64,000 bases of DNA from an uncultured Aquimarina sp. (GTDB taxonomy: Bacteria; Bacteroidota; Bacteroidia; Flavobacteriales; Flavobacteriaceae): positions 110,511 through 174,510 of the forward strand of contig NZ_CANLYD010000016.1 of NCBI RefSeq assembly GCF_947495315.1, given 5' to 3'. Shown here piece by piece: positions 42,465 to 51,249 of the stretch. The notes under the pieces were generated by a model, which was given only the letters and a program-made list of their open reading frames with translations, ran no database searches and was not told where the DNA came from. The position numbers and the translations under genes were made by a program. Positions within the stretch are counted from its first letter, which is position 1, and each line of letters opens with the position of its first letter.

Positions 42465-43252
42465 TAAACAACTTTTTTGATCTTGATTTCTGAAGTATTT
42501 GATATAATCGAGTTTTCCGGCACAGAAGACGTAATCCACGCATTACCCCCAACGGTGCTATTAGCGCCAATTATTGTTGTGCCGCCAAGTATAGTTGCAT
42601 TGGCATAAATGGTTACGTTATCTTCTACGGTTGGATGTCTTTTTACATTACGAAGTTTTCTGTCTACATATAGTCCACCTAGTGTAACACCTTGATATAT
42701 TTTTACATTGTTTTTTATAATTGCTGTTTCTCCTATAACAATTCCTGTGGCGTGATCAATAAAAAAAGATTCTCCAATTTCTGCACCCGGATTGATATCG
42801 GTACCTGTCAACCTATGAGAATACTCGGTCATTAATCTTGGGATCAAGGGCAAACCAAATTTTAATAATTCGTGGCTTAATCGGTAAATCGCAATTGCAT
42901 AAAATCCAGGATATGCCAGATACACTTCTTCAATAGAATTAGCTGCAGGATCACTTTTTATAAATGAGTCTGCATCTTTATTTAATTTTTGCAAAACCTC
43001 AGGTAATTTTTCTAAATAAGATTGCCAGATACTACAGGGCTTTTCAGTTTCCCAACAGGCAAGATCAACTAGCTCTTCAAAAGTTTGTTCTAAAATATCA
43101 ATATTCTTTTCTACTTCAGTATCTGAATCGAATAGGGTATAGAAAAGTAGATTGGTAAAATACTCGGTTCTTTCTTTTAACTTTAGTCTAAGATTAGGAT
43201 TTTTTTTCTGTTCCTCAATTTTAGCTATGATTTGATCTTTTGCTTTCGTCAT
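42464..43252 (-). CDS. cysE: Serine O-acetyltransferase (EpsC/CysE type)
   Basis: Acetylates serine with acetyl-CoA, the first step to cysteine. Length 262 aa. An N-terminal helical domain (1-150) is followed by left-handed beta-helix hexapeptide repeats: GAEIGESFFIDHATGIVIGE (catalytic His in this stretch), VKIYQGVTLGG and VTIYANATILGG. It forms an operon with cysM (one-base overlap). No feedback riboswitch was seen in the upstream gap 43253-43577 (325 bases), which is AT-rich and otherwise empty except for the CBS promoter. Confidence 0.93.
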   Translation of the reverse strand: MTKAKDQIIAKIEEQKKNPNLRLKLKERTEYFTNLLFYTLFDSDTEVEKNIDILEQTFEELVDLACWETEKPCSIWQSYLEKLPEVLQKLNKDADSFIKSDPAANSIEEVYLAYPGFYAIAIYRLSHELLKFGLPLIPRLMTEYSHRLTGTDINPGAEIGESFFIDHATGIVIGETAIIKNNVKIYQGVTLGGLYVDRKLRNVKRHPTVEDNVTIYANATILGGTTIIGANSTVGGNAWITSSVPENSIISNTSEIKIKKVV

Positions 43253-43544
43253 TGTGCCTTTTTTGAAAAGTCTAGTAAATATATAGAATAAAGAATATAT
43301 TCGTCCTAATATGCCATAATTCCTTACATTTTTACAATAATAATAACAAAGAATAGTAAGAATTGATAGTAATCCATAAAATTTGGTTAAAAACTCAGAA
43401 GAAAATAATCCTGTTTTGTCCTTATTAATTATAAAAACACATGATGGTATATTAGATTTATGAAATAGAAACCTATCAAAATTGCTTTATTTTATATTCT
43501 TTTATCCACTGATATTTATCATAATTTTTATTGGAATTGGGTGA

Positions 43545-43552
43545 TACATTTG
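43545..43552 (+). promoter_or_regulatory. -7 element of CBS-domain gene
   Basis: TACATTTG matches TAnnTTTG, 25 bases before the ATG at 43578; no TTTG at the proper -33 distance. Confidence 0.4.
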
Positions 43553-43577
43553 AATATCATTTTTAAAGTAATTCAAC

Positions 43578-43997
43578 ATGAAAAAAAGGACTCCAGTTTC
43601 AAGAATAATGACTTCTGATGTAATCACATTAAATAGTACAAACGGATTAGAAACTGCAGAAATGCTATTTAAAGAACATAAAATCCGACATATACCAGTA
43701 GTTAAAGGTGATTCAATTATTGGAATGTTAAGTTATACGGATTTACTGCGTATAAGTTTTGCTGATGCAATCAACGATAATGATGGTGATGTAGATACCG
43801 TAGTGTATGAGATGTTTACTATAGAGCAGGTAATGGCAAAAAACTTAGTAAGTGTTAGTTCCAGTACAACTATAAAGGAAGTAGCTGAAATATTGGCTAA
43901 GAGAGAATTTCATGCATTACCAGTTATTGACAATGGTAAACTGGCTGGAATCGTAACTACAACTGATTTAATAAACTATTTGTTAGAACAATTCTAA
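43578..43997 (+). CDS. Two-CBS-domain protein
   Basis: A 139-aa protein made only of a tandem CBS pair (Bateman module): PVSRIMTSDVITLNSTNGLE ... HKIRHIPVVKGDSIIGMLSYTDLL, then VMAKNLVSVSSSTTIKEVAE ... FHALPVIDNGKLAGIVTTTDLI. Such modules bind adenine nucleotides and often regulate a partner, but no partner is encoded nearby. Standalone CBS proteins of this size are common in flavobacteria. It is followed by a terminator. Confidence 0.9.
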   Translation: MKKRTPVSRIMTSDVITLNSTNGLETAEMLFKEHKIRHIPVVKGDSIIGMLSYTDLLRISFADAINDNDGDVDTVVYEMFTIEQVMAKNLVSVSSSTTIKEVAEILAKREFHALPVIDNGKLAGIVTTTDLINYLLEQF

Positions 43998-44041
43998 TAT
44001 CATCTATAGTATTTCTTTGTCAATCTAAATGATTACTAGAT

Positions 44042-44078
44042 AAACCTTCTTTGATTTAGTCAAAAGAAGGTTTTCTTG
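44042..44078 (+). terminator. Intrinsic terminator after CBS gene
   Basis: An 11-bp stem (AAACCTTCTTT / AAAGAAGGTTT, 44042-44052 with 44063-44073), then TTCTT. Confidence 0.75.
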
Positions 44079-44249
44079 TATTGAACTCATCTTTACTTTT
44101 TGTTTTTAACCAAAAATGTATTGAAATATGGGTGAATTTTAGTGATTTTTTAGGAAACATAAAAAGTGTAGATAAGTTCATTATTTAAAATTTAGTTAAA
44201 CTTCTACTCAGCGATTAGATTTTAGTAATTTTAACACTAAAGTAATTTT

Positions 44250-44930
44250 ATGAGTACGATACCGAAATCATCTTTTGAGTTTTTAAAAGATTTGAAAAAG
44301 AACAACCACAGAGATTGGATGCAAGAACATAAAAAGCGTTATCAAGCCAATGAAAAGGAATTGAAAGCGTTTTACACCTCAGTCCAAGAAAGGCTTAACG
44401 AGCACGATGAGATAGAGAAATTAAAGGTTTTTAGGATCAATCGTGATGTTCGCTTCAGTAAAAACAAAACACCTTATAATGTGCATAGAAGTGTAAGTTT
44501 TAGTAGGGCAGGAGCTCATCGTCGAGGAGGTTATTATCTGCGTTTAGAACCTGGCAATTCATTAATGGCAGGTGGTTTTTTTAGTCCAGAGCCAAAAGAT
44601 TTATTGCGTATTCGTAAAGAATTTGAGATGGATGATCAAGAAATACGAGAGATCTTAGCTAATTCAGATTTCAAAAAAGCATTTGGTAGCTTTAATACTG
44701 GATATCAGGTTAAGACTGCACCCAAAGGGTTTAACAAAGATCACCCTGCTATTGATTTGATTAAAAATAAATCTTTTTTTGTAGAGCATACGTTTTCTGA
44801 TAAAGAGGTGTTTTCTCCTGATTTTCTAGATAAGTTGATTTATCATTATGAATTATTGCGCCCTTATTTTGATTATATGAGTGATGTATTAACTACAGAT
44901 CTTAATGGAGTATCTTTAATCGAAGAATGA
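44250..44930 (+). CDS. DUF2461 family protein
   Basis: A 226-aa member of the DUF2461 / TIGR02453 family of unknown function. Signature text is FEFLKDLKKNNHRDWMQEHKK at the N terminus and VFRINRDVRFSKNKTPYNVH near residue 65, then GGYYLRLEPGNSLMAGGFF. It is cytosolic with no other domain. The family is widespread in bacteria and fungi; no activity is known. It lies just before gapA (76-base gap) but probably has its own promoter. Confidence 0.9.
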   Translation: MSTIPKSSFEFLKDLKKNNHRDWMQEHKKRYQANEKELKAFYTSVQERLNEHDEIEKLKVFRINRDVRFSKNKTPYNVHRSVSFSRAGAHRRGGYYLRLEPGNSLMAGGFFSPEPKDLLRIRKEFEMDDQEIREILANSDFKKAFGSFNTGYQVKTAPKGFNKDHPAIDLIKNKSFFVEHTFSDKEVFSPDFLDKLIYHYELLRPYFDYMSDVLTTDLNGVSLIEE

Positions 44931-45006
44931 TGTAATTTTTGTTTACATTTTTCGACAACTATAAAATAATTTTAATCACACAATTAACCGACAAAATAAT
45001 AGAAAT

Positions 45007-45996
45007 ATGAAAAGAGTAGCAATTAATGGGTTTGGAAGAATAGGGCGTGCATCGCTTAAGGTAATTATGGAAGAACCAGGATTACAAGTCGTTGCGGTAA
45101 ATGACTTAATGTCGATAGAAAATGCGCAGTACCTTTTGAAATATGATAGTGTGTACGGTATTTATGATAAAGAAGTTCGTGTTCACGAAGGTCATTTAGA
45201 TGTAGACGGACAAAAAATACTATATTTCAATCAGCGAGATCCTGAACAACTTCCGTGGAAAGAAAATAACATTGATATTGTAATTGAGAGTACAGGTTTT
45301 TTTACCAATAGAGAAGATGCGGAGAAGCATATCAAAGCGGGCGCAACCAATGTTGTAATTTCTGGTCCGACCAAAAGTAAAGATACACCCACGGTTGTTC
45401 ACGGAGTGAATACCGAAGATGGAAAAACCGCTATATTCTCTTGCGCAAGTTGTACAACCAATAATATTAGTCCTGTTGTAGAAATATTAGGAAGAACGAT
45501 TGGAATTAAAAAAGCTATTCTTAATACAATTCATGCATATACAGCATCACAAACATTAGTAGATGCACCTTCTAAGAAAAATCCAAGAATGGGTAGAGCT
45601 GGAGCAATCAATCTTACACCTACGTCTACTGGCGCAGCTGTTGCGACGACTAAAGCGTTACCACAGTTTGAAGGTAAGTTTGATGGTATAGCCATAAGAA
45701 CTCCGGTTCCTGTAGGTTCTATTAGTGATGTTACATTTATTGCTGAAAGAAATACTACAGCAGAGGAAATTAATGAAATACTTCAGAAAGAGGCGAATAC
45801 AGATAGATATATTAAGGTATTAGATGTTACTTATGAACCTATCGTTTCTTCTGATATTCAGATGAATCCATATGCTTCTACAGTTGATGCGTCTATGACT
45901 AGAGTTGTAGATGGAGATTTAGTCAAGGTAATGATTTGGTATGATAATGAGTGGGGATTTACTAATCAAATGATTCGACAGATTTTAGAATTGTAA
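45007..45996 (+). CDS. gapA: Glyceraldehyde-3-phosphate dehydrogenase, type I
   Basis: Glycolytic enzyme oxidising glyceraldehyde-3-phosphate with NAD. Length 329 aa. NAD-binding INGFGRIGR (6-14), Asp33 after the second strand (favouring NAD over NADP), catalytic Cys149 in SCASCTTNN, His176 in NTIHAYTA, and the C-terminal WYDNEWGF. All catalytic residues are intact. Flavobacteria often carry two GAPDH genes; this one has the standard catabolic layout, so a glycolytic role is the default call. Confidence 0.95.
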   Translation: MKRVAINGFGRIGRASLKVIMEEPGLQVVAVNDLMSIENAQYLLKYDSVYGIYDKEVRVHEGHLDVDGQKILYFNQRDPEQLPWKENNIDIVIESTGFFTNREDAEKHIKAGATNVVISGPTKSKDTPTVVHGVNTEDGKTAIFSCASCTTNNISPVVEILGRTIGIKKAILNTIHAYTASQTLVDAPSKKNPRMGRAGAINLTPTSTGAAVATTKALPQFEGKFDGIAIRTPVPVGSISDVTFIAERNTTAEEINEILQKEANTDRYIKVLDVTYEPIVSSDIQMNPYASTVDASMTRVVDGDLVKVMIWYDNEWGFTNQMIRQILEL

Positions 45997-46078
45997 TGAT
46001 TTATTCAATTTTACTATTTCCAAAGCCTCTACTTATTTTGTTTGTAATAATTTTAACACAAAGTTAATTTTCGTATTC

Positions 46079-46086
46079 TATTTTTG
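46079..46086 (+). promoter_or_regulatory. -7 element of DUF5916 gene
   Basis: TATTTTTG (TAnnTTTG), 54 bases before the ATG at 46141; -33 is not clear. Confidence 0.35.
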
Positions 46087-46140
46087 AGAATTCAATATTA
46101 AAAGTAAGCAAACATTACAAATTAATACGAAAGTTTCAAT

Positions 46141-48366
46141 ATGAGGTTTTGGATCATTGTACTCTTCATAGGCTGGGGATATCAAAATTTTGCTCAATCC
46201 GGAAATACAGAAAAAAAATCTTTTGTAGTAGGGACTACAGATGAGATCATGAACATAGATGGTCAATTAGATGAAGCTATTTGGACGAAATTGACTCCTG
46301 CAAAGGATTTTGCTCAATATTTCCCTAATGATTCTTTGCCTGCTGCTGCACAAACGGAGATCTACATGTGCACAGATAAAAAGAATCTGTATATAGGAAT
46401 TAAATGTTATGCAAAAGGAAATGATTGGGTTGTAGAATCTTTGAGAAGAGATTATAGAGCAGGAGGGAATGATAATATCACGCTATTATTTGATACTTTT
46501 GATGATGAAACAAATGCTTTTTATTTTGGAATAAATCCAGAAGGTGTTCTAAGAGAAGGTACCATTAGTAATGGAGGGAATATGTTTCAAGATTTTTCCA
46601 CTTCATGGGATAATAAATGGAGAGGAAAAGCCAAAAAGTACGATGGTTATTATACCGCCGAGTTAGAAATTCCTTTTAGCACATTTAGATATCCAATACC
46701 TTCAAAAAAGTGGGGATTTACTAGCTATCGCTTCGATACGCAATCTAATGAGATTAGTACGTATCCTGGTACGCCTCGTAATCAGGTTGTATTCACGCTA
46801 GCATATACAGCAGATATGATTTGGGAGGAACATTTAACAACCAAGAGTAGTGCGGTTTCCTTAATACCTTTCGTATCTTCAGGAATTAATAAAGACTACG
46901 AAAATGATACACCTACTGATGAGATTTTTGAAGTTGGTGGAGATGCTAAGATCGCTTTGACACCAGGATTAAATCTCGATCTAACCGTAAATCCTGATTT
47001 CTCTCAAGTAGAAGTAGATGAGCAGATTACAAACCTTGATCGTTTTGAAATCTTCTTTCCGGAACGAAGACAATTCTTTTTAGAAAATGCCGATCTTTTT
47101 GGGCAATTTGGTTTCTCTAATATCAATCCATTCTTTTCCAGACGTATTGGAGCAGCTGAGGATGTTACTACAGAAGAATTGGTACAGAATAGAATTTATG
47201 GTGGATTGCGTATTAGTGGAAAACTGGATCCTAAGACGAGGGTAGGTTTATTGAATATGCAAACTGCATCCAGTAAGGAGCAAGGCATACCCGGAACTAA
47301 TTTCGGGGTAGCAGTTGTGCAACGTAAAATAGGGATACGATCTAATATAGGAATTATTGCTGTCAATAAACAAGCGGTCAATTTTGATGAAAACTTAGAT
47401 ACACTAGATATTAATCGGTACAATAGAATTGCCGGTATTGATTATAATTATTCTACCCGAAGTAATACCTGGTTTGGTAAAAGTTTTGTCCATGGAACGT
47501 TTTCTCCTGATACAGATATATCTATTGCTCAAGGAACCACTTTAAATTACAATACAAGGAAATTTGGAGCACTTTGGAAGCATGAATATGTTCATGAAGA
47601 CTATAATGCAGAGGTTGGGTTCGTACCAAGAACTGATTATTTTAGAATAAACCCTAATGCAGAATTACGCTATTATCCGCAGAATGATTTTTTGAATAAT
47701 CATAGTTATGGAGCAGAGGCAGATATTTTTTGGCGCCCTGGATTTGGTAAAACAGATCATTTTTTATCTGTTGGGTGGGGAGGAGAGCTAACCCAAAGAT
47801 CGAACTTTGGATTTAATCTGAATCATAGTTATGTATATTTATTCGATCCGTTTGATCCCACGGGTACTGATTCAGAAGAACTTGCAGCTGATCAAGACTT
47901 TTCTTGGGTTAGTTTTACCGGAAATTATAGAAGTGACAGAAGAAAAGTATTCAGTTGGAATTTAAACCCATACATCGGAGAATACTTTAATGGTTGGCGT
48001 TATGGTACCAGAGGTGGCTTTAACGTACGTTTTCAGCCTAAAGGTTTCTTTTCTTTAAACTATGCTGTAAATGTGTTTGATTTACCACATTTGGACGGAA
48101 CAAGACAAACCTATTTGATAAGTCCGAGAATAGACTATACGTTTTCCAAAAGCTTCTTTACTTCTGTTTTTGTACAGTATAATTCACAAAATGATAATAC
48201 CAACATCAATGCTCGTATTCAATGGAGGTTTGCACCTGTATCTGACTTGATACTGGTTTATACAGACAATTACCTTACTGGTGATGTAGATCCTATGAAT
48301 CGATTTGCTTTTGATGTGCAAACTCGTTCTATAGTCTTAAAAATTACATATTGGTTGAATTTGTAA
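46141..48366 (+). CDS. DUF5916 outer-membrane protein with CBM9-like N-terminal domain
   Basis: A 741-aa protein with a weakly hydrophobic N-terminal signal (IIVLFIGWGYQNFAQ). Residues about 30-210 resemble a family 9 carbohydrate-binding module (IDGQLDEAIWTKLTPAKDFA, LYIGIKCYA, AELEIPFSTFRYP). The rest (about 220-741) is DUF5916, rich in antiparallel aromatic strands and ending WLNL, predicted as an outer-membrane beta-barrel. The PDFSQVEVDEQ and PERRQFFLENADLFG marks are typical of the family. A role in sugar or polymer handling is possible but unproven. It is followed by a terminator. Confidence 0.88.
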   Translation: MRFWIIVLFIGWGYQNFAQSGNTEKKSFVVGTTDEIMNIDGQLDEAIWTKLTPAKDFAQYFPNDSLPAAAQTEIYMCTDKKNLYIGIKCYAKGNDWVVESLRRDYRAGGNDNITLLFDTFDDETNAFYFGINPEGVLREGTISNGGNMFQDFSTSWDNKWRGKAKKYDGYYTAELEIPFSTFRYPIPSKKWGFTSYRFDTQSNEISTYPGTPRNQVVFTLAYTADMIWEEHLTTKSSAVSLIPFVSSGINKDYENDTPTDEIFEVGGDAKIALTPGLNLDLTVNPDFSQVEVDEQITNLDRFEIFFPERRQFFLENADLFGQFGFSNINPFFSRRIGAAEDVTTEELVQNRIYGGLRISGKLDPKTRVGLLNMQTASSKEQGIPGTNFGVAVVQRKIGIRSNIGIIAVNKQAVNFDENLDTLDINRYNRIAGIDYNYSTRSNTWFGKSFVHGTFSPDTDISIAQGTTLNYNTRKFGALWKHEYVHEDYNAEVGFVPRTDYFRINPNAELRYYPQNDFLNNHSYGAEADIFWRPGFGKTDHFLSVGWGGELTQRSNFGFNLNHSYVYLFDPFDPTGTDSEELAADQDFSWVSFTGNYRSDRRKVFSWNLNPYIGEYFNGWRYGTRGGFNVRFQPKGFFSLNYAVNVFDLPHLDGTRQTYLISPRIDYTFSKSFFTSVFVQYNSQNDNTNINARIQWRFAPVSDLILVYTDNYLTGDVDPMNRFAFDVQTRSIVLKITYWLNL

Positions 48367-48371
48367 AAAGG

Positions 48372-48416
48372 AAACCTTTCAAATTATAGAAATCTGAAAG
48401 GTTTGATACTTTTTTC
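48372..48416 (+). terminator. Intrinsic terminator after DUF5916 gene
   Basis: A 10-bp stem (AAACCTTTCA / TGAAAGGTTT, 48372-48381 with 48395-48404) followed by a T-rich run. It may also help end the convergent SDR gene. Confidence 0.75.
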
Positions 48417-48434
48417 AGTAAGCAAATATTTTAA

Positions 48435-49184
48435 TTATATCTGACTTAATCCGCCATCTACTTCTAATTCAACTCCATTAATATAAGATGCATCATCAGA
48501 GGCTAAAAATAAAGCTGATTTCGCTATTTCTTCTGATGTTCCGAAACGTCCAAGAGGTACTTGCTGAGCAAATCCCTTCCCCATTTCAGTGACAACATCT
48601 TCTGGCAGCCCCATTTTTCCGTAAAGAGGAGTTTCGATAGGCCCTGGAGCAATCGCATTCACTCGGATTCCTCTGGATTTCACTTCGGATGTCAGTACTC
48701 TTTGATATGCACGTAAAGCTCCTTTAGAAGCAGAATAGATTCCTAATCCTTCAAAACCTTTTTGATGTACAACAGAATTTGTAAAAAGAATCGTTCCGCC
48801 ATCATTGATGTGTGGTAATGCTTCTTTTGTAGCGATAATAGGACCTTTTACATTGATGTCAAATATGTGATTATAATGTTCTTCGGTAATATCAGTAGTA
48901 GGAGCAACAGGTGCTACTCCTGCGTTCAGAAATAAAATATCTATTTTTCCATATTTGTTGGTTGCTTCCTGTATTAAACGTTTATTGTCTTCTGCTTTAG
49001 CTACGTCTGCTTTAACAGTTATGAAATCACCTTCTAATTCCTTAGCTACTTCATCTAATGCTTCTTGACGTCTTCCAGAAACTACTACTTTCGCACCTTC
49101 TTTAAGGTATAATTTGGCTGTTGCTAATCCGATGCCACTATTAGCTCCTGTAATAACGGCTACTTTGTTTTTCAATTTATTCAT
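48435..49184 (-). CDS. Classical SDR oxidoreductase
   Basis: A 249-aa short-chain dehydrogenase. NAD(P) loop TGANSGIGLA (about 13-22), NNAG-like LNAGVAP, catalytic Ser near TNSVVHQ, and YSASK with the Tyr near residue 154. C-terminal FLASDDASYINGVELEVDGG is typical. The substrate is unknown. It is directly downstream of the tetR gene at 49235 (50-base gap) and carries the same operator-like palindrome as tetR 17 bases before its ATG, so the TetR protein probably represses it. Confidence 0.92.
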   Translation of the reverse strand: MNKLKNKVAVITGANSGIGLATAKLYLKEGAKVVVSGRRQEALDEVAKELEGDFITVKADVAKAEDNKRLIQEATNKYGKIDILFLNAGVAPVAPTTDITEEHYNHIFDINVKGPIIATKEALPHINDGGTILFTNSVVHQKGFEGLGIYSASKGALRAYQRVLTSEVKSRGIRVNAIAPGPIETPLYGKMGLPEDVVTEMGKGFAQQVPLGRFGTSEEIAKSALFLASDDASYINGVELEVDGGLSQI

Positions 49185-49200
49185 TATATTAAATTTTTAT

Positions 49201-49218
49201 TTGAAACAATCGTTTCAA
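49201..49218. promoter_or_regulatory. TetR-type operator before the SDR gene
   Basis: Palindrome TTGAAA-N6-TTTCAA; the arms extend to TTTGAAAC / GTTTCAAA over 49200-49219. It is 17 bases before the SDR start. Same core as 49823-49840. Confidence 0.65.
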
Positions 49219-49234
49219 ATTAGATTAAAAAAAA

Positions 49235-49816
49235 TTAGTGTAGTACTTTTAGTACTGTGTTTATTAGGTTCTTGAGTTCATCCTCATTATTGTTTAGTAT
49301 TCCTGTCATACGAAATCCTTGTATTGCAGAATATAAATACAATGCATATTGAGTTGCTGTTTGATCTTCATTAAAAACCTTTTCCATTTGTCCATTATGA
49401 ACCAAATCTTCCAAGACAGCCAACATTTGCTCCTGATTTTGTTCCATAAAAGACCTTATTAAGGGGTCTTGGTTTGTCATTTCAGATTTACAATTCACGA
49501 TCAAGCAACCTTTTCTATTTGGATCTGTAATAATATCTCTCAGATACATTTCAAAAATTGCCTGAATAGTGTCCGAAGCATTTTGTGCTTGTCTGGTTTC
49601 CTTTCCTATATTGCTTTTAGCAATAGATTGGTAATGAGAAAGTACTTCCATAAACATGCCTAATTTGCTCCCAAAAGAATTGTAAATACTAGATCGATTT
49701 AGGTCAGTTGCATCTACCAAATCCTGCATAGAAGTACCATTATATCCTTTTCTATGGAATACTTCTGTTGCGTTTTGCAATACATTATTTCTATTGAATG
49801 TTTCTACTTTTGGCAT
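49235..49816 (-). CDS. TetR/AcrR-family transcriptional regulator
   Basis: A 193-aa regulator with an N-terminal helix-turn-helix (about 12-55: ATEVFHRKGYNGTSMQDLVDA then DLNRSSIYNSFGSKLGMFMEV) and an all-helical ligand-binding region. The start is ATG 49816 (MPKVETFNRNN); the longer frame to 49840 would run through the operator palindrome and is unlikely. An operator-like palindrome just upstream implies autoregulation, and a second copy controls the adjacent SDR gene. The ligand is unknown. Confidence 0.9.
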   Translation of the reverse strand: MPKVETFNRNNVLQNATEVFHRKGYNGTSMQDLVDATDLNRSSIYNSFGSKLGMFMEVLSHYQSIAKSNIGKETRQAQNASDTIQAIFEMYLRDIITDPNRKGCLIVNCKSEMTNQDPLIRSFMEQNQEQMLAVLEDLVHNGQMEKVFNEDQTATQYALYLYSAIQGFRMTGILNNNEDELKNLINTVLKVLH

Positions 49817-49822
49817 GATTAA

Positions 49823-49840
49823 TTGAAATGATCGTTTCAA
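49823..49840. promoter_or_regulatory. TetR-type operator before tetR
   Basis: TTGAAA-TGATCG-TTTCAA, 6 bases upstream of the tetR ATG at 49816; same half-sites and spacing as 49201-49218. Confidence 0.65.
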
Positions 49841-49896
49841 AATTAATTATAATTTCGAAACCTTACTGTTATAAAAATATTAAAGTTTTGAAATGC

Positions 49897-50424
49897 TTAT
49901 AAAACCAACTTCATCATGACATCTGTTTGCTCTTCAGAACCTAGTATAAATGTATGTTTATCAAAGGTTTTGAACCCATTTCTTTCATAAAACTTAATAG
50001 CTCTTTTGTTTTTATCCCAAACCCCTAGCCATATAAATTCTAAAGCTTTTTCATTTGCTATTCGTTTAGCATAGTCAAAAAGGTGTTGACCAATACCTTT
50101 ACCTTGATAGGGCTTTATTATATAAATCCGTTCGATTTCTAATGATTTTCCTTTTACAATTTCAGTTTGTGTTTTTCCTGAATTGAATTTCAGATAACCA
50201 GCAATTTCACCTTTATGGAAAACAAAGTAAAACTGTGATTCAGGGTTTAGAATCTCGTTCGTAATTTTTTCTAAGGTAAATTTCTGACTTAGATAATAAT
50301 GAATATTCTCTGGAGTGTTATGTGGAGGACCGAAGGCATCATAGAATGTTTGACGGCCAATTTCCAGAAGTTTATGATTATCCTCAGGAAGAACTCTTAC
50401 TATTTTTAATTCCTGGGATTCCAT
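49897..50424 (-). CDS. GNAT family N-acetyltransferase
   Basis: A 175-aa GNAT-fold protein. The acetyl-CoA loop is YQGKGIGQHLFDYAKRIA (about 112-129), preceded by the strand SLEIERIYII and followed by WLGVWDKNKRAIKFYERNGF. This layout matches the small-molecule and RimI/PhnO-like acetyltransferases. Acceptor unknown. It lies between tetR and the NlpC/P60 gene; a 13-base gap to the latter suggests co-transcription. Confidence 0.9.
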   Translation of the reverse strand: MESQELKIVRVLPEDNHKLLEIGRQTFYDAFGPPHNTPENIHYYLSQKFTLEKITNEILNPESQFYFVFHKGEIAGYLKFNSGKTQTEIVKGKSLEIERIYIIKPYQGKGIGQHLFDYAKRIANEKALEFIWLGVWDKNKRAIKFYERNGFKTFDKHTFILGSEEQTDVMMKLVL

Positions 50425-50437
50425 ATTTTTTGTTTTT

Positions 50438-51187
50438 TTATATGATTCGTTTGATTACCCTTAATTTATGGGTATACAAACGTTTTTCTCCATTAAAAAT
50501 ACCTGTATGATCTATACGATCCACCCGAACTTTACCGTGCGCGTGGATAATATAGTTATCTTTCATAATGATACCAACATGTGTAATTGCTCCTTCTTCA
50601 TTATCAAAAAAAGCAAGATCACCTGGTTCACTTTCTTCTATAAAACTTAATGGTTCTCCTTGAGTTGCCTGTAAAGATGCATCTCGTAATAGTTTATAAC
50701 CGTTTAGTTTATAAACCATTTGTGTAAAACCACTGCAATCAATACCAAAGTTTGTCTTTCCTCCCCATAAATAAGGAGCATTTAGAAAAAGAAATGCTGT
50801 TTCTACTAACTTATCTTTTGGCTGTTTTTCAGTAATTCTATTGCCATCATATTGATGTTCAAAAAAATCCAAAGTTCCTAATGAAGAGCCTAAGACAATA
50901 GGTATTAGCTGATCATCTTTACAGCTCACAAAATCAATTAAATCTGCTGTTACATCTAATGGTTTAGTATCAAAATTTTTATATTCTTCTTCTGTAATCT
51001 CCAGATACTGTTTATTATCAATCCAACCTTCATAGGTATCAAAGGCTAGGCGTATTCGACTCCATTTTTTTCGTTTTTCTAAAACTTTGAAATGCTCACC
51101 ATATAAAACTTGTGATACCATTTCACTGGGATCACTGGGTTCAAAACGTAAAGGGACAATACTGAGATTGCAAATACCGTATAGCAT
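50438..51187 (-). CDS. C40 (NlpC/P60) peptidoglycan endopeptidase with SH3 domains
   Basis: A 249-aa cell-wall hydrolase. The N-terminal SH3-like region (about 1-110, KWSRIRLAFDTYEGWIDNK) is followed by the NlpC/P60 domain (about 130-245) with catalytic Cys151 (FGIDCSGFTQ), His203 (AITHVGII) and a third polar residue at His215. It has no clear signal peptide in the sequence starting at ATG 51187, as in several flavobacterial homologues. It would cut the gamma-D-Glu to diaminopimelate link of the stem peptide or recycle murein peptides. Confidence 0.9.
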   Translation of the reverse strand: MLYGICNLSIVPLRFEPSDPSEMVSQVLYGEHFKVLEKRKKWSRIRLAFDTYEGWIDNKQYLEITEEEYKNFDTKPLDVTADLIDFVSCKDDQLIPIVLGSSLGTLDFFEHQYDGNRITEKQPKDKLVETAFLFLNAPYLWGGKTNFGIDCSGFTQMVYKLNGYKLLRDASLQATQGEPLSFIEESEPGDLAFFDNEEGAITHVGIIMKDNYIIHAHGKVRVDRIDHTGIFNGEKRLYTHKLRVIKRII

Positions 51188-51249
51188 GAATCTTTATGGA
51201 TACTAGATATTAAACATTTAATAAAATTACAATGATGCTCAACTTCAGA

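Noticed and set aside
42465..42539. N-terminal extension of cysM
   Set aside because: The extension lies wholly inside cysE; the ATG at 42464 gives the normal cysteine synthase start.
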